A DNA stretch of 63,376 nt from positions 1 through 63,376 of the forward strand of contig JARIAU010000036.1 of NCBI GenBank assembly GCA_029257695.1, written 5' to 3'. The notes beneath the pieces were generated by a model. It saw only the letters and a program-made list of their open reading frames with translations, was not told where the DNA came from and did no database searches. Shown here one piece after another: positions 1-8,020 of this stretch (the stretch's first letter is position 1; every line of letters starts with the position of its first letter). The DNA comes from Oscillospiraceae bacterium (GTDB lineage Bacteria > Bacillota > Clostridia > Oscillospirales > Oscillospiraceae). Position numbers and translations under genes: made by a program.

Positions 1-1422
1 CAGTCCAACTTGATTTTGGGCAAAATCCGTTTCTTTTTTGGAGATACCCTTGGTACATACTACCTGATCATTGGTTTGGGCATTTTCTTGTTTTCCATTT
101 TTATTGCCTGTTCCAAATACGGCAATATCGTGCTGGGTAAGCCCAACGAGAAGCCGAAGTACTCCTTCTTTGCCTGGGGTTCCATGATGTTCACCTGTGG
201 CCTTGCGGCGGATATTTTGTTTTACTCCTTCTCGGAGTGGTTCATGTATGCCAACGACCCCCACATTGCCGAGCTGGGCTCGGTGCAGGATTGGGCCGGT
301 GTGTTTCCGGTGTTCCATTGGAGCCTGGTTCCGTGGGGCTTCTATCTGGTGCTGGCAGCGGCCTTTGGCTTTATGCTCCATGTGCGTCAGAGAGACCGCC
401 AGAAGTTTTCGGAGGCCTGCCGGCCGATTTTGGGCAAGCATACCGATGGATGGGGCGGACGGGTCATTGACCTGTTGGCAGTGTTCGGTTTGATTGCCGG
501 TACGGCGACTACCTTCAGCGTGGCGACGCCCTTGATGACCATGATCATCAACTCGCTGTTCCATGTGGAGCTCAATCGCACGGCGGTGACCATTATTATT
601 CTGATCATTACCTGCATTATCTACACTTACTCGCTGCTCCACGGGTTTAAGGGAATCAGCTGGCTGGCAAAGGCCTGCATCTATCTGTTCTTTGGTCTTC
701 TGTTGTATGTGCTGCTGTTCTGCGGTCAGACCCGATATATTGTGGAAGCTGGTTTTTCGTCGGTGGGTCGCATGGTGCAGAACTTCTTTGAACTGGCTAC
801 CTACACGGATCCTGGTCGGACCAGTTTCTTCCCCCAGAACTGGACGAGTTACTATTGGGCCTATTGGATGGTTTGGTGTGTCGCGGCGCCGTTCTTTATC
901 GGCAGTATTTCTCGGGGCCGCACCATCCGCCAGACCATTCTGGGCGGCTATGTGTTCGGTGTTGGATCCACGATCTCCAGCTTTGTGATTCTGGGCAACT
1001 ATTCCATGGGGTTGGAGATGTCCGGTGCCACACATCTGTTGGAACAGTTCAAAGAGTCCGGAGATACCTATAAGCTGATCACAGATGTGATTGAAACCAT
1101 GCCCTTGGCTCCGGTCGTGTTGGCTGTGGTGCTGATTACGATGATCGCATTCTATGCAACCTCCTTTGACTCCATTGCTCTGACGGCGTCCTGTTACAGC
1201 TATCATCGCCTGAAGGGAGAGGAGCAGCCCAACCGCCTGATTCAGCTGATGTGGTGCATCCTGCTGATTCTGCTGCCCATCGCTCTGATTTTTGCAGACA
1301 GCTCCATGAGCAATTTGCAGTCGGTCAGTATTGTGGCGGCCTTCCCCATCGGTGCGGTTATGGTGCTGATTGTGTGGAGCTTCCTGAAGGATGCAAAGAA
1401 ATATATGACCGAGAAGCAGTAA
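1..1422 (+). CDS. BCCT-family transporter (betaine/carnitine/choline type), 5' end cut by window edge
   Basis: A secondary transporter for quaternary ammonium compounds such as glycine betaine, carnitine or choline, in the cytoplasmic membrane. The reading frame is open to base 1, and about 470 residues are visible of the roughly 500 usual for the family, so only the N-terminus is missing. About eleven hydrophobic segments are seen. The BCCT signature is clear near residues 280-305: an aromatic stretch (SYYWAYWMVW) followed by the strictly conserved SRGRTIR. The glycine-rich TM3 segment reads CGLAADILFYSFSEW, not the GMGIG seen in sodium-coupled BetP, so the coupling mode and substrate are open; this comparison is from memory. 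A hairpin follows the stop. No methyltransferase or other betaine gene is in view to narrow the substrate. Confidence 0.93.
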   Translation, partial: QSNLILGKIRFFFGDTLGTYYLIIGLGIFLFSIFIACSKYGNIVLGKPNEKPKYSFFAWGSMMFTCGLAADILFYSFSEWFMYANDPHIAELGSVQDWAGVFPVFHWSLVPWGFYLVLAAAFGFMLHVRQRDRQKFSEACRPILGKHTDGWGGRVIDLLAVFGLIAGTATTFSVATPLMTMIINSLFHVELNRTAVTIIILIITCIIYTYSLLHGFKGISWLAKACIYLFFGLLLYVLLFCGQTRYIVEAGFSSVGRMVQNFFELATYTDPGRTSFFPQNWTSYYWAYWMVWCVAAPFFIGSISRGRTIRQTILGGYVFGVGSTISSFVILGNYSMGLEMSGATHLLEQFKESGDTYKLITDVIETMPLAPVVLAVVLITMIAFYATSFDSIALTASCYSYHRLKGEEQPNRLIQLMWCILLILLPIALIFADSSMSNLQSVSIVAAFPIGAVMVLIVWSFLKDAKKYMTEKQ

Positions 1423-1450
1423 GGACTTGCAGACCGCTGTATATCGGAAC

Positions 1451-1480
1451 AGCGCCGCCGCAGATTTCTGCGGCGGCGCT
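1451..1480 (+). terminator. Perfect hairpin after the BCCT gene
   Basis: A 14-bp perfect inverted repeat (AGCGCCGCCGCAGA and its complement) with a 2-nt centre, 29 bases past the transporter stop. The T-tract after it is poor, so this is a probable rather than a classical terminator. Confidence 0.6.
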
Positions 1481-1504
1481 GGTTCTTTGGACGATTGCTA
1501 TGGA

Positions 1505-1540
1505 AACAGCCGCCGATTCCCGCAGGAATCGGCGGCTGTT
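1505..1540 (-). terminator. Perfect hairpin at the end of the pilus operon
   Basis: A 16-bp perfect stem (AACAGCCGCCGATTCC and its complement, CGCA loop) 20 bases past the last pilus gene. On the minus strand it is followed by only a short T run (TTT), so termination may be incomplete. It lies 24 bp from the BCCT hairpin, and both stems contain GCCGCCG. Confidence 0.65.
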
Positions 1541-1559
1541 ATGGTAAGAGGAGAGTTGT

Positions 1560-2159
1560 TTAGAGCGTGGTGGATCTCCGGCGGTGTAAAAAAAGAAATC
1601 CGACGGAGAGTGGAAGGCAGATCCACCACAGAAGCATGGGAGCGAAATCTCCGGTTTGAGGGGAGAGCGCAGCCGGATTCCCGTGGAGGTGATGGGCAAA
1701 GAGGATGGTGTTGGACTTTGCTTCTTGGGAATGCTGGGCGATCATCTGAATGCTCAAGGCACCATCGGGGCCGTTTTGCACCGAAACATAGATTTGATAG
1801 CAGTGCTGGTCAGGGCTGCTGTCTGCGGGGAACACGGAAATCGGGCGCAAGGTGTAGCCATAAGTGCCGGCATGGTCAAACCAAAGGGGAAGAGACAGGG
1901 TTGTATCGATCCCGGTGAGGGTAAACTGGTAAATTCCGTCCTGGCTGCCCTTCGGCATTGGATTTGAAGGCTGCATGGCGGCAAGCTCGTAGGTTGCGCT
2001 TGGTTCCGTTTGCACCATCCCGTCGGCCTCCGTGATAAAGTGCTGCTGAATGGGGAGGTTGGTCTGCACTCCATTCGATACGGCATGGGCATGAGATATA
2101 GCGGCAAAAATGAGAGCGAATGCCATCACCTGACGAAGGAAACAGTGCGTTTTTTGCAT
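1560..2159 (-). CDS. Small FctB-like wall-anchored pilin (probable pilus base)
   Basis: A 199-residue surface protein, last gene of the pilus operon and 13 bp after the sortase. The ATG at 2159 was chosen because GAGGTG lies just upstream and a signal peptide follows directly (hydrophobic to about residue 26, ending AHA). The middle (about 50-150) resembles one FctA/Spy0128-type pilin domain: a 'GIYQFTLTGID' strand, then 'FDHAGTYGYTLRP', then an alternating strand segment. The C-terminus has a sorting signal: SPQTGD, a membrane segment, then HRRRS. In the streptococcal FCT locus the gene after the class B sortase is fctB, the basal subunit joined to the wall by the housekeeping sortase. Position, size and sorting motif fit that role. 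The pilin fold is recognised from pattern only. Confidence 0.78.
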   Translation of the reverse strand: MQKTHCFLRQVMAFALIFAAISHAHAVSNGVQTNLPIQQHFITEADGMVQTEPSATYELAAMQPSNPMPKGSQDGIYQFTLTGIDTTLSLPLWFDHAGTYGYTLRPISVFPADSSPDQHCYQIYVSVQNGPDGALSIQMIAQHSQEAKSNTILFAHHLHGNPAALSPQTGDFAPMLLWWICLPLSVGFLFLHRRRSTTL

Positions 2160-2172
2160 AGTTGAAATCACC

Positions 2173-2916
2173 TCATTCTGGCGGCGCGGCCTCGCAGATG
2201 CGTCCAATCAGGAGGTGGCGTCCGTTGGTGGATGTGTCCGCACAGGTAGACAGAGCGACAAAGGGACCGTCAGGTGGGAAGGATTGCGGACGGCTTTGCA
2301 GTGCGTGTGCATATACATAATCTAGATAGTGCTGGCTTTCGTCCGGATCGCTGGACTGCGAGTGGAAGAAAACCGGGTCGTAAGCGTCAGCGGCAGCAAA
2401 GGCAAAAAAATCAATTTGGTGCCAAGCACCGCCATAAAACAGGGCTCCGCACGGATGGGCGTCGAAGTAGGCTTGGGAAGCAAACGCATCCAAGCCGCCG
2501 AACATGACATCTTGCTCCATGTGATGACCGTAAATCACATGGACTACATCGGTGAATGCGGGATTGTTCCGGCAGTCGAGAAACAGACTGCCGGAGAGGG
2601 AAAAAGACCCTGTGGCATTGGTGTTGACATACTTTGTGTTGTTGTCGGCTTGAAGCAGCGGATAGTCAATTCCGGTTCCGTCAATTTTCAGCCACCCAAT
2701 GACCTCGGGGTTGCGTTCCTGCAACTCAATAAAGGAAGTGCATTCTTCGGAGGAGGGACGGGCGTCCTGGTACAGGGAACAAGCAGCACTTTTGTAAATC
2801 TGCTGCGTATCCCAAAGGGCGTAAATGCCGTATGAAAGAAGCGGAAGCAAAAATAACAGCATCAACAGCGTAACGGCCGCATCGGTGATGCGGATCAATC
2901 TGCGCCAGAAGTTCAT
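2173..2916 (-). CDS. Class B sortase (pilus polymerase/anchoring type)
   Basis: A membrane-bound cysteine transpeptidase, 247 residues, with an N-terminal transmembrane segment (about 12-32). The catalytic triad is visible: His131 in VIYGHHM, Cys225 in ALSTCAD and Arg233 in NGRHLLIGR. The spacing and the 'GWLKIDGTGIDYPLLQ' motif after the membrane anchor are typical of class B. Its start codon overlaps the stop of the FctA-like pilin by 4 bp (ATGA), so the two are probably translationally coupled. In Streptococcus pyogenes a class B sortase (SrtC1/Spy0129) polymerises the FctA pilin; the same job is inferred here because the substrate genes flank it. A pure wall-anchoring role is the alternative. 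Confidence 0.92.
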   Translation of the reverse strand: MNFWRRLIRITDAAVTLLMLLFLLPLLSYGIYALWDTQQIYKSAACSLYQDARPSSEECTSFIELQERNPEVIGWLKIDGTGIDYPLLQADNNTKYVNTNATGSFSLSGSLFLDCRNNPAFTDVVHVIYGHHMEQDVMFGGLDAFASQAYFDAHPCGALFYGGAWHQIDFFAFAAADAYDPVFFHSQSSDPDESQHYLDYVYAHALQSRPQSFPPDGPFVALSTCADTSTNGRHLLIGRICEAAPPE

Positions 2917-3992
2917 TCATGGGAAGCCGGGCGGCGCTTCAGGAGCAACAGAGTGGCCAAGGCAGTCAAGGTGATGCCGATTATCATCAGGAAGGGGAGG
3001 TTCGTCAGCGTCAGGCCGGTGATGGGGGTGTCCTGATGGGCGTTGACAAAGTGCACATGGTTTTCTTGCTCGCCCACCAGGTTGCTGGAAGCGCCATGAG
3101 GAACGGAGGACATAGCTTGGGCATCTGTGGTTCCATGTTCTGTGTGGGTGATCTGTCCGTTCTCTGTGACGGTGACATTGGGGAGATAGCCGTCCTGCTC
3201 GCCCTGCTCAATGACTACATAACGGGTGCCCACGGGCAGGGAGTCGAAGGAGAGGGTCTGACCATCCTTCAAAGTAAAGGATATCTCCTGCCCGACCGGG
3301 CAGTGCAGATCAACGGGCGCTGCGCCATCCATGCGGCCGACAAACTCGGCGTTGTCGGAGGTTGCGGCATTGGTGAACTGGATCGTGAAGGAGAAGTTCT
3401 TCTGCTTGTTGGCCAGTGCGCCTTGGGTGTCCTTGCGGATGGTCAGGGAAGTGGTTTTTGCATAGGTGTTGATGAAGCGAATCTCCGGCTGCTTGGTGGC
3501 ATCTGTTTCGGCGGTAATTGTCTGGATATACAATCCGCAGGGTTCTTTGTTTGCTACATAGACCCGCAAGGTATAGGTCGCTTGGTCATACTGCATTGTG
3601 CCTTCGCCGGTATATGTTCCTGTGGTTTCCTTCACGGTGTAGATATAGAGGCCGGCATGGGGAAAGGAATCAAATACAATGGGGGAAGACTGCGTGACTT
3701 TGACCAGTCCTCCTTCGGTGGTTTGATTGGATTGTGTGCCGTCGGCAGGGTAGAGGATTGGGGCAATGCTTGCGCTGGGAGCATCGCTGGTGATGGGGGT
3801 TACCTCAAAGCGAAATTCGGCGTTTGGAATGGTAAGGCCCTCGGCCATCTGCAATTCCTTGGTGATGCAGACAGCAGCCTCCAGCGTTTCTGTGCCGGTG
3901 TCTACGGTGGGCACATCCACGGCAAACGCCGAAGTGGATAGCGAAACGATCAGTGCGAGGACCAAACCTAAAGTGTGAAGTGATTTTTTCAT
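2913..3992 (-). CDS. FctA/Spy0128-like major pilin
   Basis: A wall-anchored backbone pilin of 359 residues. The frame is open farther upstream, but the ATG at 3992 has AAAGGA 9 bases before it and opens a clean signal peptide (MKKSLHTLGL..., ending SAFA). Two Ig-like domains follow. In domain 1 the probable isopeptide triad is Lys in 'CITKELQ', Glu in 'YIYTVKE' and Asn in 'RFINTY'. In domain 2 it is Lys in 'LTIRKDTQ', Glu in 'YVVIEQ' and Asn in 'HFVNAH'. The end is a sorting signal TPITG, a hydrophobic segment and KRRP. Spy0128, the S. pyogenes backbone pilin, has the same two-domain plan with Lys-Asn bonds. It sits between the SipA-like gene and the sortase, as fctA does. The residue assignments are by eye. 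Confidence 0.85.
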   Translation of the reverse strand: MKKSLHTLGLVLALIVSLSTSAFAVDVPTVDTGTETLEAAVCITKELQMAEGLTIPNAEFRFEVTPITSDAPSASIAPILYPADGTQSNQTTEGGLVKVTQSSPIVFDSFPHAGLYIYTVKETTGTYTGEGTMQYDQATYTLRVYVANKEPCGLYIQTITAETDATKQPEIRFINTYAKTTSLTIRKDTQGALANKQKNFSFTIQFTNAATSDNAEFVGRMDGAAPVDLHCPVGQEISFTLKDGQTLSFDSLPVGTRYVVIEQGEQDGYLPNVTVTENGQITHTEHGTTDAQAMSSVPHGASSNLVGEQENHVHFVNAHQDTPITGLTLTNLPFLMIIGITLTALATLLLLKRRPASHE

Positions 3993-4062
3993 GCAAAACA
4001 GTCCTTTCTGATTGAGACGACTCCTAGTGCGGAGCGGATGGTAAGGTGGAGCGGGCATGCAG

Positions 4063-4593
4063 TCAAAATCCGTTTCTGCGAAGTAGGGTGATGACCGTTC
4101 CCTTGATTTGGCTGTGGGACACCGGACCGTATATACGGCTGTCCTTTGCTTGAGGACGGTTGTCGCCGAGGACAAAATACTCTCCCGGCCCAAGGGTGAT
4201 GGGGAAGGAAATGCCGCCTGTAGCTGGCTGTGTATCGGTATGAAGCTCCGGTTCCGGCTGGACATAGCCGTTGATCTCCAGCCCCTGTGCTGTGAGATTC
4301 ACCACATCCCCCTCTCCGGCGAGGATTCGGCGAATCTGAAGTGTGTTGTTCTGCTGAACCACGATCAAATCGGAGGGATGGTAGGTATCTGGATGGCGGT
4401 AGTAGAAGATCAGGTCCCCTGCCTTGCAGGCGGGATTCATGGAGGCGTCCGTGCAGCGGCATACGCCGAAGATCAAGCCAAAAAAGACAGAGAGCAGCAG
4501 TGCAAAGACGACCAGCTTCAGCCCCAAAAACAGCAAATCGGTCCATGGAACGACAGATTTTGTCGGCTGCGTTGCGGTATCTGTATCAGACAT
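4063..4593 (-). CDS. Signal peptidase I homologue of the SipA (pilus chaperone) type
   Basis: A membrane protein of 176 residues with one transmembrane segment (about 22-44) and an extracytoplasmic S26-family domain. The serine box is present (DASMNPACKAGD, Ser51), as is the C-terminal box LGDNRPQAKDSR. The box that normally carries the general-base lysine reads QIRRILAGEGD: the Lys of the usual (I/V)KR pattern is Arg88. S. pyogenes SipA, encoded at the same place in FCT loci, also lacks intact catalytic residues and assists pilus assembly instead of cutting signal peptides. A similar chaperone role is inferred. The start overlaps the stop of the Cpa-like gene by 8 bp, and 70 bp separate it from fctA-like. 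A weakly active peptidase cannot be excluded. Confidence 0.86.
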   Translation of the reverse strand: MSDTDTATQPTKSVVPWTDLLFLGLKLVVFALLLSVFFGLIFGVCRCTDASMNPACKAGDLIFYYRHPDTYHPSDLIVVQQNNTLQIRRILAGEGDVVNLTAQGLEINGYVQPEPELHTDTQPATGGISFPITLGPGEYFVLGDNRPQAKDSRIYGPVSHSQIKGTVITLLRRNGF

Positions 4594-7069
4594 GGAACCA
4601 GCCTCCTTTGCGGCGAAGTGCCCGGAGCGTGTGCAGGAACAGCAGTGTACCGACTCCGAATCCGATGTCTGCTGCGACCGGAGCTCCGGGTGCGGCAGAC
4701 AATCCGGTGGGCGGGACGGGTTCCTTGGTGTTGTGAAAACATAAGTGTACCGAATGCTCCATTGTGCCGGAGGTGGGATCGCTGTCTGGAGTGCAAGTCG
4801 TGGTGTAGCCGTCCCGGTCGGCCTCCTGTTCTGTCACGGTATAGCGGGTGCCAAAAGGAATACCGGTGATTTGAAGCTGTTGCCCGTGGGTGAGGGAGAT
4901 GGTTGCGGTTCCGGCGGTCAATGTTACGGTTTCTTCTATGGAAGGAAGGGATTGGCCGTCAGCATCGGAGGTAATGCGCAGACATTGGAAGTCTCCCTCT
5001 AAAGGTGTTCCGTCGGGATTGCACAGCGTGAGGTCAAAGTGAAAGGGGCTGGTTCGATCGCCCAGAGAGCCGAGTACCTGCTTTTCAATGCACAAATTGG
5101 TTTGCCAAAGGTTCTCGAATTGTACGGCTGCGGATCGGTTGGACAGAATGGTGCCTTCTGGATGATCGGCGGAGGAAGTGTAGTGTGGATTTGGTTCCTC
5201 AACGACCGTGTATGTCGTGCCGGCGGGCAGATGGACGGCGGTTTTCGTTTCACCGTCCGTCAAGGTGAAGTGAGACACCCCGTCGGTAAAGGTCAGATCT
5301 CCGTATTGTCCGTGTATAGAGGGATCGGACAAAGTCAGGACAAACGAGAATTCGTCTGGAACCTCCACAGGAGGTCCGATTACCACCTTGGAAATGGTCA
5401 GCGACCCTTCTGGCTGTCCGCTGTAAGAAAACGGCTTGGACACAGTGGTCCGGCGAAGAATAGAGCCTGCCATGTGCTGAAATTCCGGAGCCTCAATGGG
5501 GGTGTATTGTTTGACTTCCTTGAGCCAGCGGATGGTGCTTTTCAGCGAAAAGGTGCTTCCGGAAGTGGGGAGACAGGTTGAAATCAGTTCGAAGGGTTCG
5601 TTTGCATAGAGTTGCTCCGGATTTTCACAGAGGACAGAAACTCCCTCCGGCAGGAGTAATTGGTAGCGCCCGTGATATTCCGATGGTTCGGAGATCGTCA
5701 GTGTGCCGCTGTGCCATGCTCCGTCGGTCGGATTATAGCGGAAGATAAGATCGCCCTCCACTGAAATTGCATCGCAGGAGGGTTCCTGTTCCAACAGAGG
5801 GCCATGCCGTGCATATTGATACAGGGTCTGCCCCAGTTCGTCGAGAAAGAAGGAAGGGTAGTCATTGTATTCAATGTGGTGATCGTGCATCAGCATGGCC
5901 ATGGCAGCCCAAGTGGAGTGATAAGCCTGCGACTCGGTCACAAAGTAGGCAGAGGAGTAAAGAAAGGCAAAGGCGTTCAGAACTTCTTCCTGTGTCGGAT
6001 GGGCACCGGAAAAGGTCATGCAGAACACGGCTTTATAAAATGGCGTAGATACAATGTCGTTATAGCTCAATCCATGGGGGGTGATTTGATCGGGCCATAG
6101 TTTGCGCACCTCGCCCACAAATCGGCGCAGTGTGTCCTGCTGTAACTCGTCCTGCAAGCGACTTAGGCTGAATTGCTGCTGCGTTAAATAGGGAAAATCC
6201 ACTGCCAGCTGCGGAGGCAGGAGCAGCATATGGTTGAGTTCCTGGGGGGAGGGGGCTTGCGGCGTGCCATAAGGCACAAGTTTGTAAAGGTCTGCTCCGT
6301 TGTTGGGATAACCGGCGAATAAAAGCCGCTTGAGATCTAATAGGAAGGCGTCGTATTGGGCTTGAGAGGCGAAATGCTCTGGAGTCAGGTATCCTTCGGT
6401 GTAGTTGGGAACCGTTGGATGCCGGAGGGAAGGGTGCGGCTGCGCCAGTGCGTGGTTCATGCAATAGAGCAGTATAGGTTCATCCGGGTAAGCCGGATCA
6501 GTCAGGAAGTGCATGCCATCCCGGAAGGTGACAGGCAGACCTATGGGCAACGGAGGGGCGGTCGGGAGTGGTTCGTCGGATGGGATAGGGACCAAATTTT
6601 CGGGTTCGGGCGATTGCTCCGGTGGGCTCGGTTCGGGAGCGGATGGAGCGGCAGGGGGTGCTGTGTTAGGGGATGCTTCTTCCGGTACAGAAGACGGTGC
6701 AGCCACGCTTACCAGTGTGCGCTGTGCCTGGTATACCATGCCCGTCTCGTCTGTCGCCTGATATTCCACACAGTAAGTGGTCCCGGCCGGGCCGACGGGA
6801 AGAAGCGTGATAACATCCAAAGGAGCGCCATCGCAGAGGATTTGGTGAATCGTTACGGGCAGTGCATGGTCGGAACCATCCACAGCGGTCACACCGTCCA
6901 ATAAGTCGAAGGATTCGCCTTCCGTGACTTCGGATGGGTCGATGCCGGAGAATATCGGGGTGCTTGCGTAAGCGGACAGGGGGAAAACGGAGGAACATAC
7001 GATCGTCAGAATCAAACAAAGTGGGATCAAGGCAGAAGGCCGTTCCCGATGCCATTGTAAATGTTTCAT
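4586..7069 (-). CDS. Cpa-like ancillary pilin/adhesin with thioester-type domain
   Basis: A wall-anchored protein of 827 residues, first gene of the pilus operon. It has a signal peptide (ends about residue 36, AYA), a domain of about 85 residues, a Pro/Glu/Ser-rich linker (about 125-178), and a thioester-type domain starting with LLYCMNHALAQP (Cys203), which matches the Cys box CxNxxxxxP. The matching Gln box TQxAVW is not clear: Gln306 (RLQDEL) is one candidate, while the segment HSTWAAMAML near 385 has Trp where Gln is expected. Two Cna/pilin-like domains follow (about 555-780), each with Lys, Glu and Asn at isopeptide positions. The sorting signal is VPPTG, the motif also found in S. pyogenes Cpa, then a membrane segment and RALRRK. 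Inferred role: tip or minor subunit that binds the host or another cell. Confidence 0.83.
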   Translation of the reverse strand: MKHLQWHRERPSALIPLCLILTIVCSSVFPLSAYASTPIFSGIDPSEVTEGESFDLLDGVTAVDGSDHALPVTIHQILCDGAPLDVITLLPVGPAGTTYCVEYQATDETGMVYQAQRTLVSVAAPSSVPEEASPNTAPPAAPSAPEPSPPEQSPEPENLVPIPSDEPLPTAPPLPIGLPVTFRDGMHFLTDPAYPDEPILLYCMNHALAQPHPSLRHPTVPNYTEGYLTPEHFASQAQYDAFLLDLKRLLFAGYPNNGADLYKLVPYGTPQAPSPQELNHMLLLPPQLAVDFPYLTQQQFSLSRLQDELQQDTLRRFVGEVRKLWPDQITPHGLSYNDIVSTPFYKAVFCMTFSGAHPTQEEVLNAFAFLYSSAYFVTESQAYHSTWAAMAMLMHDHHIEYNDYPSFFLDELGQTLYQYARHGPLLEQEPSCDAISVEGDLIFRYNPTDGAWHSGTLTISEPSEYHGRYQLLLPEGVSVLCENPEQLYANEPFELISTCLPTSGSTFSLKSTIRWLKEVKQYTPIEAPEFQHMAGSILRRTTVSKPFSYSGQPEGSLTISKVVIGPPVEVPDEFSFVLTLSDPSIHGQYGDLTFTDGVSHFTLTDGETKTAVHLPAGTTYTVVEEPNPHYTSSADHPEGTILSNRSAAVQFENLWQTNLCIEKQVLGSLGDRTSPFHFDLTLCNPDGTPLEGDFQCLRITSDADGQSLPSIEETVTLTAGTATISLTHGQQLQITGIPFGTRYTVTEQEADRDGYTTTCTPDSDPTSGTMEHSVHLCFHNTKEPVPPTGLSAAPGAPVAADIGFGVGTLLFLHTLRALRRKGGWFHV

Positions 7070-7357
7070 GTGGGCCAGTTCCTTTCAGTACACCAAGTAC
7101 AAATGGTCAGGTTGTGAAAATTGATTTTCCGTGTCTTACCATAAGAATTTGCACGGAAAATACCAAGGGAAAGCGGTCGATTTCCGAAAAGAATTTGTAA
7201 AACGGCAGCAGACATATGCGTTGATGGACAAATGTGTCTGTCAGAAGTCTTGCCTGTGTGACACTTCAAGCAGGAGTTCGGAGCAAGGTTCAGGGCTTGC
7301 TATCCCATTCTATGAAGCTTCCATTTTGGTCGATACCGAATGAAAAGGGCAAAGAGA
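7070..7357 (-). promoter_or_regulatory. Upstream region of the pilus operon, with a leader hairpin
   Basis: No gene is seen here. AAAGGA lies about 10 bases before the Cpa-like start. A perfect 10-bp inverted repeat (ATTTTCCGTG and its complement, 18-nt loop) lies at 7124-7161, about 55 bases upstream of that start. A weak minus-strand promoter can be read as TTGGTA-N17-TATGGT across this hairpin, but no consensus promoter stands out. No regulator gene is adjacent. Confidence 0.4.
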
Positions 7358-7389
7358 AACCGCAGTCGATCCGAAGATCGACTGCGGTT
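7358..7389 (-). terminator. Terminator of the NuoE-like gene
   Basis: A perfect 14-bp stem (AACCGCAGTCGATC, CGAA loop) 45 bases past the stop of the minus-strand gene, followed by a pyrimidine-rich stretch on that strand. Confidence 0.7.
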
Positions 7390-7434
7390 CAATTCTGCCC
7401 AAAGAAAGGAATGTGAACTTGGATGGGACGAAGA

Positions 7435-7881
7435 TCAGCGGTCCTGTGCGGCCTGAGCGAACAGGGAACGGATCAGATCCTCGTCAGCGTGATGATACAG
7501 AACCCCATCCCATTTCAGGTTGGGACCTTTTCCGCACAGACGCATACAGCCCACCTGCTTTACGGTTACACCCTTGGGAGCGGAGCCGTAAGTTTGCTCC
7601 ACAAAGCGGGCAAGTTGGGCGGAACGGGAACAGTTTGGGCCGCCGCACAGCTCCAGGCAGTGTGTGCCGGAGAGGCGAAGCCGGGGGATTCGGCGAATGA
7701 TGGCGTTGAGCAACGTTTCTTTGATGTCGTATGCTTCGGCGATTTGCGGCAGGATCCAGAGCGGGATGCTGCCCTGGTGTTCCTCTTGAATTTCTTGCAA
7801 CAGCTGAATCAATGCAGTTTGTGTTTGGGGTGCGCCCAGCGAGCGATAATAGGCGAGCGCTTCTTCCAGTGACCAAGCCAT
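7435..7881 (-). CDS. NuoE-like [2Fe-2S] thioredoxin-fold subunit (complex I 24 kDa family)
   Basis: A small iron-sulfur protein, 148 residues, that in related enzymes passes electrons between NAD(P)H and a partner in NADH dehydrogenase-like or bifurcating hydrogenase complexes. The N-terminal helical part has 'ILPQIAEAYDI', as NuoE does. The cluster ligands are Cys79-x4-Cys84 (CGGPNC) and Cys112-x3-Cys116 (GCMRLCG). The start has a GGAGG site 9 bases upstream. No NuoF or hydrogenase gene is adjacent, so its partner must be encoded elsewhere or it acts alone as a ferredoxin. Confidence 0.87.
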   Translation of the reverse strand: MAWSLEEALAYYRSLGAPQTQTALIQLLQEIQEEHQGSIPLWILPQIAEAYDIKETLLNAIIRRIPRLRLSGTHCLELCGGPNCSRSAQLARFVEQTYGSAPKGVTVKQVGCMRLCGKGPNLKWDGVLYHHADEDLIRSLFAQAAQDR

Positions 7882-7949
7882 ATCTGGACCTCCAGTCAGG
7901 TTCGTTTTTGTGTATGATACCAGCTTGCCTGATTTTTGTCCAGAACGAT

Positions 7950-7978
7950 TTGCAATCCCTGCGGTTCTGTGCCATAAT
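7950..7978 (+). promoter_or_regulatory. Promoter for mutY
   Basis: TTGCAA, 17-bp spacer, CATAAT. The start site would fall near 7985, about 36 bases before mutY. It lies between divergent genes. Confidence 0.55.
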
Positions 7979-8020
7979 ACACGAATGCGGAATCAGACCG
8001 CAGAGAGGAGGTATGTGGAT

